A stretch of DNA of 64,000 nucleotides, from contig CACXCB010000252.1 in NCBI GenBank assembly GCA_902766005.1, positions 1 to 64,000 of the forward strand, given 5' to 3'. Positions 1-8,389 of the stretch are shown here, in pieces. Below the pieces are notes generated by a model that saw nothing but the letters and a program-made list of their open reading frames with translations, searched no databases and had not been told where the DNA came from. Positions within the stretch are counted from its first letter, which is position 1; each line of letters opens with the position of its first letter. The position numbers and the translations under genes were made by a program. This stretch comes from an uncultured Erysipelotrichaceae bacterium. GTDB taxonomy: Bacteria; Bacillota_I; Bacilli_A; Erysipelotrichales; Erysipelotrichaceae.

Positions 1-50
1 CCACCAGCCGGGAATTGAAGTTTGCATACTTTTGCGATTTTCTTTGCCAT
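1..50 (-). CDS. rplK: 50S ribosomal protein L11, 5' fragment
   Basis: Only the first 16 codons lie in the window and the gene runs off its left edge. The visible N-terminus MAKKIAKVCKLQFPAGG matches the conserved start of L11, which forms the GTPase-associated centre of the large subunit with 23S rRNA. The ATG is preceded by AAAGGAGG at ideal spacing. No nusG or secE lies upstream, so rplK starts its own transcription unit from the promoter at 144-172. Confidence 0.85.
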   Translation of the reverse strand, partial: MAKKIAKVCKLQFPAG

Positions 51-143
51 GTGGCTTCCTCCTTTTTCTAGAAATATCCACATGCAGTGGTTCAACGGAC
101 ATTATCCTCCCACGCATGAGCACACGAAAAAACGTGCCTAAAT

Positions 144-172
144 ATAATAATATAGAATACATGTTTTTTCAA
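144..172 (-). promoter_or_regulatory. promoter of rplK
   Basis: On the minus strand TTGAAA (167-172) and TATTAT (144-149) are separated by 17 bp, about 95 bp upstream of the rplK start codon. The leader in between contains a CATGCAGTGG/CCACTGCATG self-complementary stretch that could fold, but I cannot assign it to a known ribosomal leader class. Confidence 0.6.
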
Positions 173-200
173 CTATGAATTGAAGAGAAACCGGGATAAT

Positions 201-231
201 AAGGAAAAGGTACCATTTTCCATGGTACCTG
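201..231 (-). terminator. intrinsic terminator of the TPM-domain operon
   Basis: AGGTACCAT (208-216) and ATGGTACCT (222-230) form a perfect 9-bp stem with a 5-nt loop. On the minus strand it is followed by TTTTCCTTATT, so it ends transcription of the gene stopping at 241. Confidence 0.75.
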
Positions 232-240
232 GGATTTTGT

Positions 241-1005
241 TCAGAAGCTATGACCGCCTCCGCCACCGGAGGAACCTCCGCCTCCGCCGAAGGAGCCTCC
301 GCCTCCGCCGGAACTGCTTTCTATGCGTTTTTTAGACTGGCTCTTAAACACTGCAGCACCGACATTTGCTGCTGCAAATGTGGTAATTGCCGCTACAGCT
401 GCATCGGATTTATCTACTCTTCTTCTGCGTGTAAATATTACCAGAGCATAATTGAGCAATATACTGATGATGATTGCCAATAATATATTGGTGATGATTT
501 TCATCGGTCTGGCAATTTTACCGCCTTCCAGCAATATATTCATCTGGTCAAATGCATGGGATGTACATGTATAATAGTCTCCCTCAGATGCATATGTATA
601 AACATTATCCGTGATCGTATTGGCATATGACTTTGTAATTGTCCTGTACACTTCTCCATCACTGAAGATATACAGATTTCTCTTATACATGTCTATCAGA
701 AATACTGTCCCGCTGTCTGTACCGAAATATTGTCGGAACATGGATTCAGCTAAATCACTGCTTGAAGAGGTGTATTCCTCATTTGAAACAAATGCAACTC
801 CGCCATAAGCTGTAACCGGCTTCATCTTTTCTATGAGGTTTTTCTCTTCTGTTTCTGTCAGCAAATCTGCTGCATCATTGAAATATACGCTGTATCCCGT
901 ATCCGGATTGGTATAAACAGCACTTTCTGCATAAACCTTCTGAATCATGCATATCATTAACAAGCAAAGAAACAATCTCTTAATAATCTTTAGCACTGTT
1001 ATCAC
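241..1005 (-). CDS. secreted/membrane TPM-domain protein with glycine-rich tail
   Basis: 254 residues. A signal peptide spans about residues 1-26 (ending KVYA). A TPM-type domain (TPM_phosphatase/YgcG family) follows at about 40-150, one membrane helix lies near 172-193, and the tail (about 230-254) has runs of five glycines. This layout is typical of YgcG-like membrane-anchored proteins of unclear function. The start is GTG at 1005, which overlaps the upstream gene by 26 bp with GGAAGG close in front; a second GTG three codons later is possible. Translational coupling to the zinc-ribbon protein suggests that they work together, perhaps in the envelope. The family call is good; the biochemical role is unknown. 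Confidence 0.75.
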   Translation of the reverse strand: MITVLKIIKRLFLCLLMICMIQKVYAESAVYTNPDTGYSVYFNDAADLLTETEEKNLIEKMKPVTAYGGVAFVSNEEYTSSSSDLAESMFRQYFGTDSGTVFLIDMYKRNLYIFSDGEVYRTITKSYANTITDNVYTYASEGDYYTCTSHAFDQMNILLEGGKIARPMKIITNILLAIIISILLNYALVIFTRRRRVDKSDAAVAAITTFAAANVGAAVFKSQSKKRIESSSGGGGGSFGGGGGSSGGGGGHSF

Positions 1006-2527
1006 CGCCTTCCCTGTCTGTAAATACCGGTATCGGTCTGGTTGCGATCATATTATAATGATGTACTAATATGAAACAGGCAATCAGAACTGCTGCAAGA
1101 ACGATAATCCCTGTACCATAATAATAAAGATCACTTACCGGATTAAAGATAAACATCAATAATACAAGAACATTGACAATTGTGAGCATCAAAGCGGATA
1201 AAGACAATGTTTTATCTTTTACCGCATCGGAAAAATCTTTGATGAATACATATGCGAAAAGACAGATCGCAATAGCTCCTGCAGCGATAGTCCACAACAT
1301 CTCTCCTTCTGTCAGCCATATCCAGACAGCACCTATCGCAATGATTCCCATTCCGAAATAATCACCTGAATTATCTGTATCCAGTTTTTCTCCTTTTATT
1401 GCATTTCCATACCCTTTGTCTTCTAAATGGAATTCTCTCTTATAGATTTTAGCAGCTTCAAGATTAATCAGAATTGATACCAGTGCGCTGATACAGCTGA
1501 TCATTGCCAGTGCCACTCTTGCGGTAACTGCAAGAAAGGAATTCAAAAGAAAGAAAACACCTGCTGCAACAACCGCTATACCGATAAACATCTTCTTCAA
1601 ATCTACCGGCATGGTAAAGGAAACTTTTCCGGTTTGTCCGTTCATGATCGCATAGGCAACTCTGTTTTTATTTCTCCATGTCAGAAACCATACAGGAAAC
1701 AATACAGAATCAAAACTTTCGATTTTCGCACCGATCATCTTTACTACACTGTTCATGGATTCCCTGTTTGTCTGAACACCCTTATCCAACGATTCATCCA
1801 CTCTGTCCAGCAGATTTTCAGCCGCCTTTATAACCGCATCTTTTTTATATTGATCAGCAGATACATTTGCACGGTCTGCATAAAAGCCTGCCAGATATTC
1901 CTCCTGAAAAGGTTTTACATCCTCTTTGCGGAAAGGAGCAAGTTCCTCGGCAATCTGATCATCAAAGCTCTTTGCCGCATCAAAAGGAACACCATACGTA
2001 TCTCCATCCATCTTGACATCTACAAGATATCTGTCCGTATACTCATAATTTCCTTTTGTATATGTCTTTATGGCAGGAACTGAAGCTTTGTCGCTATATT
2101 GAATCTGATACATCCAATATGGGATATAAATGCCTCTGAATCCTTCCAGGAAGACATCATTCTTAAATGCAGAAGGAACATATGGTGCACGAACTTTCTG
2201 TTTGAACTGTTTACGGCATTGTTCTTTTGTAATTTTAAACGGGATGACATATTTCGGTCTTTTTTCTTCATCCATTCTTTCCTGCATGACGACTTCAGAA
2301 CCGCAATATGAGCAGAATCCTGTAACGGATGTATCCGGGCTGATAATCTCAGCACCGCAATTCGGACATAATGAAACCGTTACGCCATATGCATCCGTGC
2401 CTGTATCAGCATTGTTGGTTTTATGGTAATCTTCTACCTGCATTGTACTATTACAATGCAGACAACGCAAAGCCTGTGTTTTTATGTCAAATACAAGACT
2501 TCCGTTACAATTCGGACATTTAAACAT
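980..2527 (-). CDS. zinc-ribbon membrane protein of unknown function
   Basis: 515 residues. Two zinc ribbons are visible at the N-terminus: CPNC near residue 4 with CLHC near 22, and CPNC near 54 with CSYC near 72. A soluble middle part contains a conserved-looking YIPYWMYQ segment, and several membrane helices lie in the C-terminal half (from about 310). Such proteins are often annotated as TFIIB-type zinc ribbon or PriA-like from the cysteine motifs alone, but no helicase domain is present. It is first gene of a two-gene unit with the TPM protein. The start is supported by GAGGT seven bases before ATG, and a -10-like TATAAT lies at about 2544-2549. Confidence 0.7.
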   Translation of the reverse strand: MFKCPNCNGSLVFDIKTQALRCLHCNSTMQVEDYHKTNNADTGTDAYGVTVSLCPNCGAEIISPDTSVTGFCSYCGSEVVMQERMDEEKRPKYVIPFKITKEQCRKQFKQKVRAPYVPSAFKNDVFLEGFRGIYIPYWMYQIQYSDKASVPAIKTYTKGNYEYTDRYLVDVKMDGDTYGVPFDAAKSFDDQIAEELAPFRKEDVKPFQEEYLAGFYADRANVSADQYKKDAVIKAAENLLDRVDESLDKGVQTNRESMNSVVKMIGAKIESFDSVLFPVWFLTWRNKNRVAYAIMNGQTGKVSFTMPVDLKKMFIGIAVVAAGVFFLLNSFLAVTARVALAMISCISALVSILINLEAAKIYKREFHLEDKGYGNAIKGEKLDTDNSGDYFGMGIIAIGAVWIWLTEGEMLWTIAAGAIAICLFAYVFIKDFSDAVKDKTLSLSALMLTIVNVLVLLMFIFNPVSDLYYYGTGIIVLAAVLIACFILVHHYNMIATRPIPVFTDREGGDNSAKDY

Positions 2528-2556
2528 ATACTTACCTCAACAAAATTATATAGAAA

Positions 2557-2581
2557 AAGAAGTCTCAATAAAAGACTTCTT
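2557..2581 (-). terminator. intrinsic terminator after the esterase gene
   Basis: AAGAAGTCT and AGACTTCTT pair around a short loop, overlapping the stop codon of the esterase. The minus-strand tail is TTTTTCTATATAAT. Confidence 0.65.
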
Positions 2582-3482
2582 AAAAGCATCTTTGCATAAA
2601 TGCATCGACTGTATTAATGACTTCTTCTGTCCAGAATTCAGGCCCTCCGTGATCTGCACCTTTCAATAAGATCATATCCACATCATGGCCTGTCTTTTTC
2701 ATCTGTTCATACAATCTGGTGCTGCATTCCGGATGAACCGTTCTGTCTTTTGTACCATGCAGAATTAACATCGGAGCAATCTTTGTATTTTCATCAATAT
2801 TACACTCTGCAGACATGGCAATCTTCATCGCTTCATTTTCAGATAAATCGATGTTTCCGGCCTCTCTTCCTTCCGGAGAATCCGGTTTCAGATGATTCGG
2901 AGTAGAAGGATTACTGTAATCAAACATGAAGCTGCATGATCCGTAATAATTCACGATACCCTTGACTTCTGCAGATACACCGGGAAACATGTTCTCATCT
3001 GTATCATCATTATGCCTGAAACCCGCAAATACCGCTGTATGTCCTCCCGAAGAACTTCCCGCAAGAATCATTCTCTCAGGATCGATTTTATACATTTCCG
3101 CATTCTTTCTTAAGAAACGCACTGCGTTTAATGCATCAACAATCGGTGATGGGAAAGCAGCAATTCCGGAATGTCTGTATTCGACAATTGCACATACATA
3201 TCCTCTGGATGCAATCCTGGATAAGAAAGGCACTCCGGCATGAATATCCTGTTTGAACCAGCCGCTTCCCTGTACATACACCATGCATGGATAACTTGTT
3301 TCTTTATTATTGCGGGTGTGAGGTACCATGATCTGTAAATGTAATGGTGTGCCATTCATATTCACATATTCCACATCATTGATATACCTGACACCGATTT
3401 CATCACCTGTAGTATCCATTGATTTTATAGAATCATTTACATATTCCGGATACTCTTCATATGTCCATTTTTTCAGTTCCAT
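2580..3482 (-). CDS. alpha/beta hydrolase (BD-FAE/acetyl-esterase type)
   Basis: 300 residues of alpha/beta-hydrolase fold. The oxyanion segment QGSGW (about 71-75), nucleophile motif GSSSG (Ser about 144), an acid in HGTKDRTV (about 242-249) and histidine in GADHGG give the usual catalytic triad. There is no signal peptide, so it is probably a cytoplasmic esterase, perhaps on acylated sugars. It starts one base after the stop of the oxidoreductase gene, so the two form an operon, which suggests a shared substrate. The exact substrate cannot be read from the sequence. Confidence 0.8.
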   Translation of the reverse strand: MELKKWTYEEYPEYVNDSIKSMDTTGDEIGVRYINDVEYVNMNGTPLHLQIMVPHTRNNKETSYPCMVYVQGSGWFKQDIHAGVPFLSRIASRGYVCAIVEYRHSGIAAFPSPIVDALNAVRFLRKNAEMYKIDPERMILAGSSSGGHTAVFAGFRHNDDTDENMFPGVSAEVKGIVNYYGSCSFMFDYSNPSTPNHLKPDSPEGREAGNIDLSENEAMKIAMSAECNIDENTKIAPMLILHGTKDRTVHPECSTRLYEQMKKTGHDVDMILLKGADHGGPEFWTEEVINTVDAFMQRCF

Positions 3483-3483
3483 A

Positions 3484-4515
3484 CTATTTTAATCCTTTCA
3501 CTCCTTCTTCTAACATTTCCAACTGTAATAAAGTTTCCCATGGTTTGACACATGGTTCTTTCCCGTTAACTAAAGTTTCATACAATGCATCATAGTAGTA
3601 TGCATAATCACCTTTGACGGTAGGCACTTTTTCTTCATGGTAGATTCCATCTTCATAGTAAATTAATGTGCCATACTCTTCCGGTGTGTCCACACCGAAA
3701 TCAGAATGCTCTGTCGGCAGATAGAATTTCTTTAAATCTGCTTCCTGTTTGTCCTTGGTGTATTTTTCAAACATACCCTTCTTTCCATAGATGACAAAGG
3801 AAGGCCTGCTCTTTACACGGAAGTAGGATGATTTGACCGACACTTTCAATGTTCCGTAATACATATCCACATCAAAGTAGTCGTTCATTCTCCCTTCACC
3901 CAGTAACTGTCTGACATCGTAATGCACTCTGTCCGGTTTTCCAAAGTAGGAAATCACCTGATCCAGGGTATGGCATCCATGTCCGTACAGATATGAGAAT
4001 TCCGGACGGAATTCTTTTACAGACTCAGGAATTTCCGGACGATAATAATCAAAATGCATTTCCAGCTCCAATAGATCTCCTAATTTTCCCGATTCAATGA
4101 CTTTCTGTGTCGTTAAGAAATCTCCATCGAATCTTCTGTTCTGGTATGCCTGAACCATCAGTCCTTTTTCTTGTGCCAGTGCAAATAACTCTTCCGCTTC
4201 TGCTTTTGTCGAAGTGAACGGTTTTTCCACAACACAGTTTTTTCCTGCATTGAGCACTTCTTTGGCACATGCATAATGCACATGATGCGGCAAAGACAAA
4301 ATAACGACATCAATTTCCGGATCCTTTAACATTTCATCCAGATTGTCTGTGTACTTTACACCTTCGATTCTCTTCCAAGGTGATTTTCCTAAATGCCTTT
4401 CATAAACCGTTTTGACAATGAATTTATCCGGACGATTTAATACAAAAGGCATATGGTAACGATTGGCACTCTTACCGTTGCCGTAAAATCCCACAACAAC
4501 TTTATTATCTCTCAT
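3484..4515 (-). CDS. Gfo/Idh/MocA-family oxidoreductase
   Basis: 343 residues. The N-terminal Rossmann fold begins VVVGFYGNGKSANRYH, and the family's active-site lysine sits in VEKPFT. The C-terminal alpha/beta domain has the DxxxH-like YGHGCHTLDQ. Family members oxidise or reduce sugars, inositols or sugar derivatives with NAD(P). I chose ATG 4515, six bases after AGAGGA, rather than an upstream start in the same frame at 4560, which would add an unconserved stretch. It precedes the esterase with a 1-bp gap. Confidence 0.82.
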   Translation of the reverse strand: MRDNKVVVGFYGNGKSANRYHMPFVLNRPDKFIVKTVYERHLGKSPWKRIEGVKYTDNLDEMLKDPEIDVVILSLPHHVHYACAKEVLNAGKNCVVEKPFTSTKAEAEELFALAQEKGLMVQAYQNRRFDGDFLTTQKVIESGKLGDLLELEMHFDYYRPEIPESVKEFRPEFSYLYGHGCHTLDQVISYFGKPDRVHYDVRQLLGEGRMNDYFDVDMYYGTLKVSVKSSYFRVKSRPSFVIYGKKGMFEKYTKDKQEADLKKFYLPTEHSDFGVDTPEEYGTLIYYEDGIYHEEKVPTVKGDYAYYYDALYETLVNGKEPCVKPWETLLQLEMLEEGVKGLK

Positions 4516-4550
4516 AGATGGTCCTCTTTTCTTAACCATTGTAACATAAA

Positions 4551-4572
4551 ACGGAATCATTCACGATTCCGT
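4551..4572 (-). terminator. intrinsic terminator after the YoaK gene
   Basis: ACGGAATC and GATTCCGT form an 8-bp stem; the minus-strand tail is TTTATGTTAC. It lies four bases beyond the stop codon at 4577. Confidence 0.65.
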
Positions 4573-4576
4573 TCAT

Positions 4577-5266
4577 TTATTTTATATCTGCATGCGTATA
4601 TTTTTCGAAAACAATTGTGATATGTATGAATGCACTCACTAACAATCCTGCAGGCACAAGGATTGATTTGATTCCGAGATATTCCGATATGAATGATCCC
4701 GCTATAACACCGGCAATAAATAAACCATTGATTAGGAAGAATTCACCGGATGCCTTCCATTTCTCTTTGTCTTTTTCTTTCACAGCGTGATAGAGATATT
4801 CCATCGCTTTTCTTAAATTGCCGGTAGCTACAGTTGTTGCAATGCCTTGATTTTTAAATACCTGGAATGTCTGCATCTGCATCGCACATAGCAGTGATAC
4901 CAGAATATTCGAAAGAATATTGAATACTTCTGTCTGTGGTAGAAAAGAGATGATAACCATCATGCATATCTCAGCAGCCAATACAGACCTTCTCATATAT
5001 TTATGGCCATGTTTTTCAAATGTCTCTTCGAGAAACAAGCTTAAATAAACACCTGCCATAAATGCCAGTATCGGTAACAGATAATAGATACAATGTTCCA
5101 GATTTCTTTCCGCAATGGAAATTCCTAATTTAATTACATTTCCGGTCTGTGCATTGGCAAATACACCACCCCTGACAAAATATGTATATGCATCGAGATA
5201 CCCGCCTGTTAAAGTTAACAGAACAGCGGATAAAAAACTTCTAGATCCTCTCTGGTCCGGTCGCAT
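4577..5266 (-). CDS. YoaK/DUF1275 family membrane protein
   Basis: 229 residues with about six hydrophobic helices. The N-terminal segment LTGGYLDAYTYFVRGGVFANAQ followed shortly by TGNV is characteristic of the DUF1275 (YoaK) family, which is widespread and of unknown transport function. The start at 5266 is set by AAGGAGAA just upstream; a longer in-frame start at 5299 would lie across this ribosome binding site. It stands alone between a terminator and the divergent dehydrogenase gene. Confidence 0.85.
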   Translation of the reverse strand: MRPDQRGSRSFLSAVLLTLTGGYLDAYTYFVRGGVFANAQTGNVIKLGISIAERNLEHCIYYLLPILAFMAGVYLSLFLEETFEKHGHKYMRRSVLAAEICMMVIISFLPQTEVFNILSNILVSLLCAMQMQTFQVFKNQGIATTVATGNLRKAMEYLYHAVKEKDKEKWKASGEFFLINGLFIAGVIAGSFISEYLGIKSILVPAGLLVSAFIHITIVFEKYTHADIK

Positions 5267-5424
5267 GATGTTCTCCTTACGCGGAATATTGTAGTACAAA
5301 TGATATTTATGATAAAGATGCGATTCACTGTATTCATTATTCTTAACAGGAATAATTGTTGCATCACAGATGCATCCACACTGATAGTTCTATATAATGA
5401 ACCCAACAGAATGAGGAATGATTT

Positions 5425-6369
5425 ATGAACACAAAAGTTATCATTACGGGAAAACATACCAAAGAAAGTATTCAGCGATACCAGAACCTGCCGGATGCAG
5501 AAGTTGTTTTTTGCGAAGAACCTTCCACACTAGATCAGGAAGAACTGCAGGATGTCGAATTATTTGCGGGTGCTGTTACGCCTGCACTTGTCGCAAAAAT
5601 GCCAAAACTTCGTTTTGTCCAATTATACAGTGCAGGTGCAAATCGTTATGCCTGGCTTCCGGAGCATATTGTTCTTGCCAATGCTTATGGTGCCTATGGG
5701 GATTCCATTGCCGAACATATGTTGACAACGACGTTAATGGCAATGAAAAGAATGCCGGAATATTTCGAAGGACAGAAGAACAAAGAATGGAATCTCTTGA
5801 AAGACATCGACCGGTTTGAAGGATCAAACATTCTTTCCGTAGGCATGGGGGCTATCGGTACTGCCTATGCAAAAAAAGCATCTGCTTTAGGTGCAAACTG
5901 TTACGGTGTCAGAAGAACCATTCACGATCAGCCTTCTTTCATCAAACAGCTGGTTACACTTGCAGATATGGATGATCTGCTTCCGCAAATGGATGTGGTC
6001 GCTTTAAGCTTACCGGGAACGGAAGATGTCAAAGGTTTATTTGATTACCGGAGACTTTCATTGATGAAGAAAAATGCAATTCTGATCAATGTTGGTAGAG
6101 GCAATTCCGTTGTAACGGATGATCTGATAAGAATCATGAATGAAGGACATTTAAAAGCAGCATGTCTCGATGTCATGGATCCTGAGCCATTACCAAAAGA
6201 TCATCCTCTATGGACTGCACCTCGTGTATATTTAACACCGCATATTTCCGGAGGATATCGTGCAGGAGTCAACTATGAAAGGGTGAATGATGTTGTGATA
6301 CAGAACCTAACTTTAGTTTTGCAGGGGAAAGATCCGATTCACATTGTGGATAAAAAACTGGGATATTAA
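5425..6369 (+). CDS. D-isomer 2-hydroxyacid dehydrogenase family protein
   Basis: 314 residues. The NAD-binding fingerprint GMGAIG lies near residue 137. The catalytic arginine is in NVGRGN, the glutamate in DPEPLP and the histidine in LTPHISGG, as in D-lactate, glyoxylate and phosphoglycerate dehydrogenases. The N-terminal substrate domain does not identify the acid. Ribosome binding site GAGGAA precedes the ATG, and a TATAAT at 5393-5398 may be its -10 element, though no good -35 is seen. It ends at a very strong terminator. Confidence 0.85.
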   Translation: MNTKVIITGKHTKESIQRYQNLPDAEVVFCEEPSTLDQEELQDVELFAGAVTPALVAKMPKLRFVQLYSAGANRYAWLPEHIVLANAYGAYGDSIAEHMLTTTLMAMKRMPEYFEGQKNKEWNLLKDIDRFEGSNILSVGMGAIGTAYAKKASALGANCYGVRRTIHDQPSFIKQLVTLADMDDLLPQMDVVALSLPGTEDVKGLFDYRRLSLMKKNAILINVGRGNSVVTDDLIRIMNEGHLKAACLDVMDPEPLPKDHPLWTAPRVYLTPHISGGYRAGVNYERVNDVVIQNLTLVLQGKDPIHIVDKKLGY

Positions 6370-6431
6370 TGAATATAACATTGTTTTATCTTTTTATATG
6401 ATTTTGTAATTGTTTACACAATACATACTAA

Positions 6432-6460
6432 TCCCCGGGAATCTGAATGATTCCCGGGGA
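6432..6460 (+). terminator. strong intrinsic terminator
   Basis: A perfect 12-bp GC-rich stem (TCCCCGGGAATC with its complement) around a 5-nt loop, followed on the plus strand by ATTTCATGATTTTC. It ends the dehydrogenase gene and may also block read-through from the convergent operon. Confidence 0.75.
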
Positions 6461-6574
6461 ATTTCATGATTTTCTCGATTTTCAAATGAAAGATCGGGTT
6501 TGATAATCGTATATATTGAATTATAAAGATCTTAAAGATTCAGAAACATGATGCAGTATGTTTCGATTTGTTTT

Positions 6575-8368
6575 TTACATTACAGCGTGTCCGGTGATAA
6601 ATGTTGCACCGACAACTCCGACAAATCCACCGAAGATTGCACTGATAAACAAACCTAACCAGATATTATTTGTCTTTTTGTAGAAATATGTACTCATGCC
6701 TGCAGAGAAACCCATGATCAGCGGGAATCCGAATGCGAAGTCCAGAGAACCTGCAGAAGTACCGCCTCCTCCAAGGTTCTCAAACTGCGGCATAATATAC
6801 TGTGTTGTTGCCCAGCCTACACCATACTGAACCAGCAGCAGGAATGTGACGACACCGGCAGAAACCAAGACATTCAGTGCAACTGCTTTTGCCATATCTT
6901 TTGTCGGATTGTCTGTATCGGGAAGTCTTCTTGTTGTATTCATACCGATGTTGGCAGCAAGCATAATGAAGATATTGCAACAGATAAACGGAATTGCCTT
7001 GAAGAAACGCTGTGGAGGAATTTCAGAAATATTCAATACGTTCCAGATCTGATAGTTGATACCGAGGAATGTTTCTACGAAACGAACCCATGCAAATACA
7101 ACCGCTACGACAATTACTGCAAGCAAGAATGCTCTGCCGACTTTATACCACTGCAAACTCTCACCAGGACCTGCCATACCAAAATCTGCAGCAGTCATAG
7201 GAGTTCCATTCTTCTTTGCCTTATTTGCTTTAACAGCGGAAATGACCAAATTAATGATTGCATTAAATAACAGCCATCCGATTACACCGCGCAGATTTCT
7301 GGACTGGAAGATAGGATTCAGGAATTCGGCATTGTGGCATGCCCATGATACAGGGAAGAAATCAATTAAAGGAATCAGGAGAGAGATGATGACATTCTTT
7401 GTTAATGCACTTCCTCTTAAACCGTTATTTGGTGTAGGAGCATTACCGATTTCATGGAAATACGGAACATTCTGATAAATTGTATTTCCTAAAGCAAGTA
7501 CAGTCATAATAACACCTGCATAGGCAAATATCTGCGTCAGCTGATACCATCCTACGATTAATCCGTTCGGACCTTTTCCTGCCTGGGACGGCCATACTTC
7601 TGCAAGGAAGCTTTGTTGTGCTTTCATACCTGCAAAATCAAGGGCAGAAATCTGATGAATGGAATTTGTTACAACGTACTGTTTTAATGTGTTATCACTT
7701 GCACTGCCATACAATTTCCCCTCTTCTACAGGACTTTCGAGTTGCCAGGCTTCAGTCAGCTTCTGAACTACAGCTTCATGATCGCCTACGAAATTATTTA
7801 CATACTGGTCTGCTTTTGCCTGAATGACAAGCATATTCGCATTTTCCGGAAGATCTCCAATCAGTACCGGATGAACATCATCTACATAAACATTTACATT
7901 TTCAGGATAAAGGGTAAATGCTGCTACAGCTGCACTGTTACCTGCAGAATTTCCTAATACACCGATATTCTTTGTATCAACAAATGGCATATCCAGTACA
8001 GCATCCATCAATGCAGATACATATGCATCCTGAGAAGACATCAGATCTGTTTCACCGTTTCCGTTCCAGTCAACTGTAATACCGACAATTCCTTGACGAG
8101 CTGATTCAATAGCCCAGTTGTCCAGCTGATGGCTGTTTGAACTTCTTCCCGGAAAATAAATCATTACTGGAGCAGGATTTTCATTTGTTGCACTCTTTGG
8201 AATAAAAGTAACAAAACTCATAGTAGCTCCATTTTCGCCGGCTACGGTTGAACGACGAATTTTTGTATTTCCAAATCCACTTGCGATACCCCATGACAAG
8301 ATAGTGGAAATAACAAGTGTACATAAAGCTATAATCAGGAACTTATTCTTTTTTACAATAGTATTCAT
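6575..8368 (-). CDS. alpha/beta hydrolase fused to a polytopic membrane domain
   Basis: 597 residues. A signal-anchor helix (about 12-32) is followed by an alpha/beta-hydrolase-like domain (about 40-250) with a YFPGRSSNS oxyanion-type segment and nucleophile motif GNSAGN; NSIHQISALD could supply the histidine. From about 275 to the end there are eight or nine hydrophobic helices. I do not recognise the membrane part as a known transporter family. It is the last gene of the acid-sugar operon, 21 bp after the DUF1537 kinase gene, and is the only membrane protein there, so a role in releasing or importing the acid-sugar substrate is an inference. The topology would place the hydrolase domain outside the cell. 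Confidence 0.6.
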   Translation of the reverse strand: MNTIVKKNKFLIIALCTLVISTILSWGIASGFGNTKIRRSTVAGENGATMSFVTFIPKSATNENPAPVMIYFPGRSSNSHQLDNWAIESARQGIVGITVDWNGNGETDLMSSQDAYVSALMDAVLDMPFVDTKNIGVLGNSAGNSAAVAAFTLYPENVNVYVDDVHPVLIGDLPENANMLVIQAKADQYVNNFVGDHEAVVQKLTEAWQLESPVEEGKLYGSASDNTLKQYVVTNSIHQISALDFAGMKAQQSFLAEVWPSQAGKGPNGLIVGWYQLTQIFAYAGVIMTVLALGNTIYQNVPYFHEIGNAPTPNNGLRGSALTKNVIISLLIPLIDFFPVSWACHNAEFLNPIFQSRNLRGVIGWLLFNAIINLVISAVKANKAKKNGTPMTAADFGMAGPGESLQWYKVGRAFLLAVIVVAVVFAWVRFVETFLGINYQIWNVLNISEIPPQRFFKAIPFICCNIFIMLAANIGMNTTRRLPDTDNPTKDMAKAVALNVLVSAGVVTFLLLVQYGVGWATTQYIMPQFENLGGGGTSAGSLDFAFGFPLIMGFSAGMSTYFYKKTNNIWLGLFISAIFGGFVGVVGATFITGHAVM

Positions 8369-8389
8369 TTTCTCTTTCCTTTCTAATTT

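Noticed and set aside
250-483. Alanine/serine-rich open frame on the plus strand
   Set aside because: It is the antisense of the glycine-codon repeats in the TPM-domain gene tail and has no ribosome binding site.
2068-2355. Second frames within the zinc-ribbon gene (95 codons minus, 99 codons plus)
   Set aside because: Both lie inside a well-supported coding region and have basic, low-complexity shadow-like translations.
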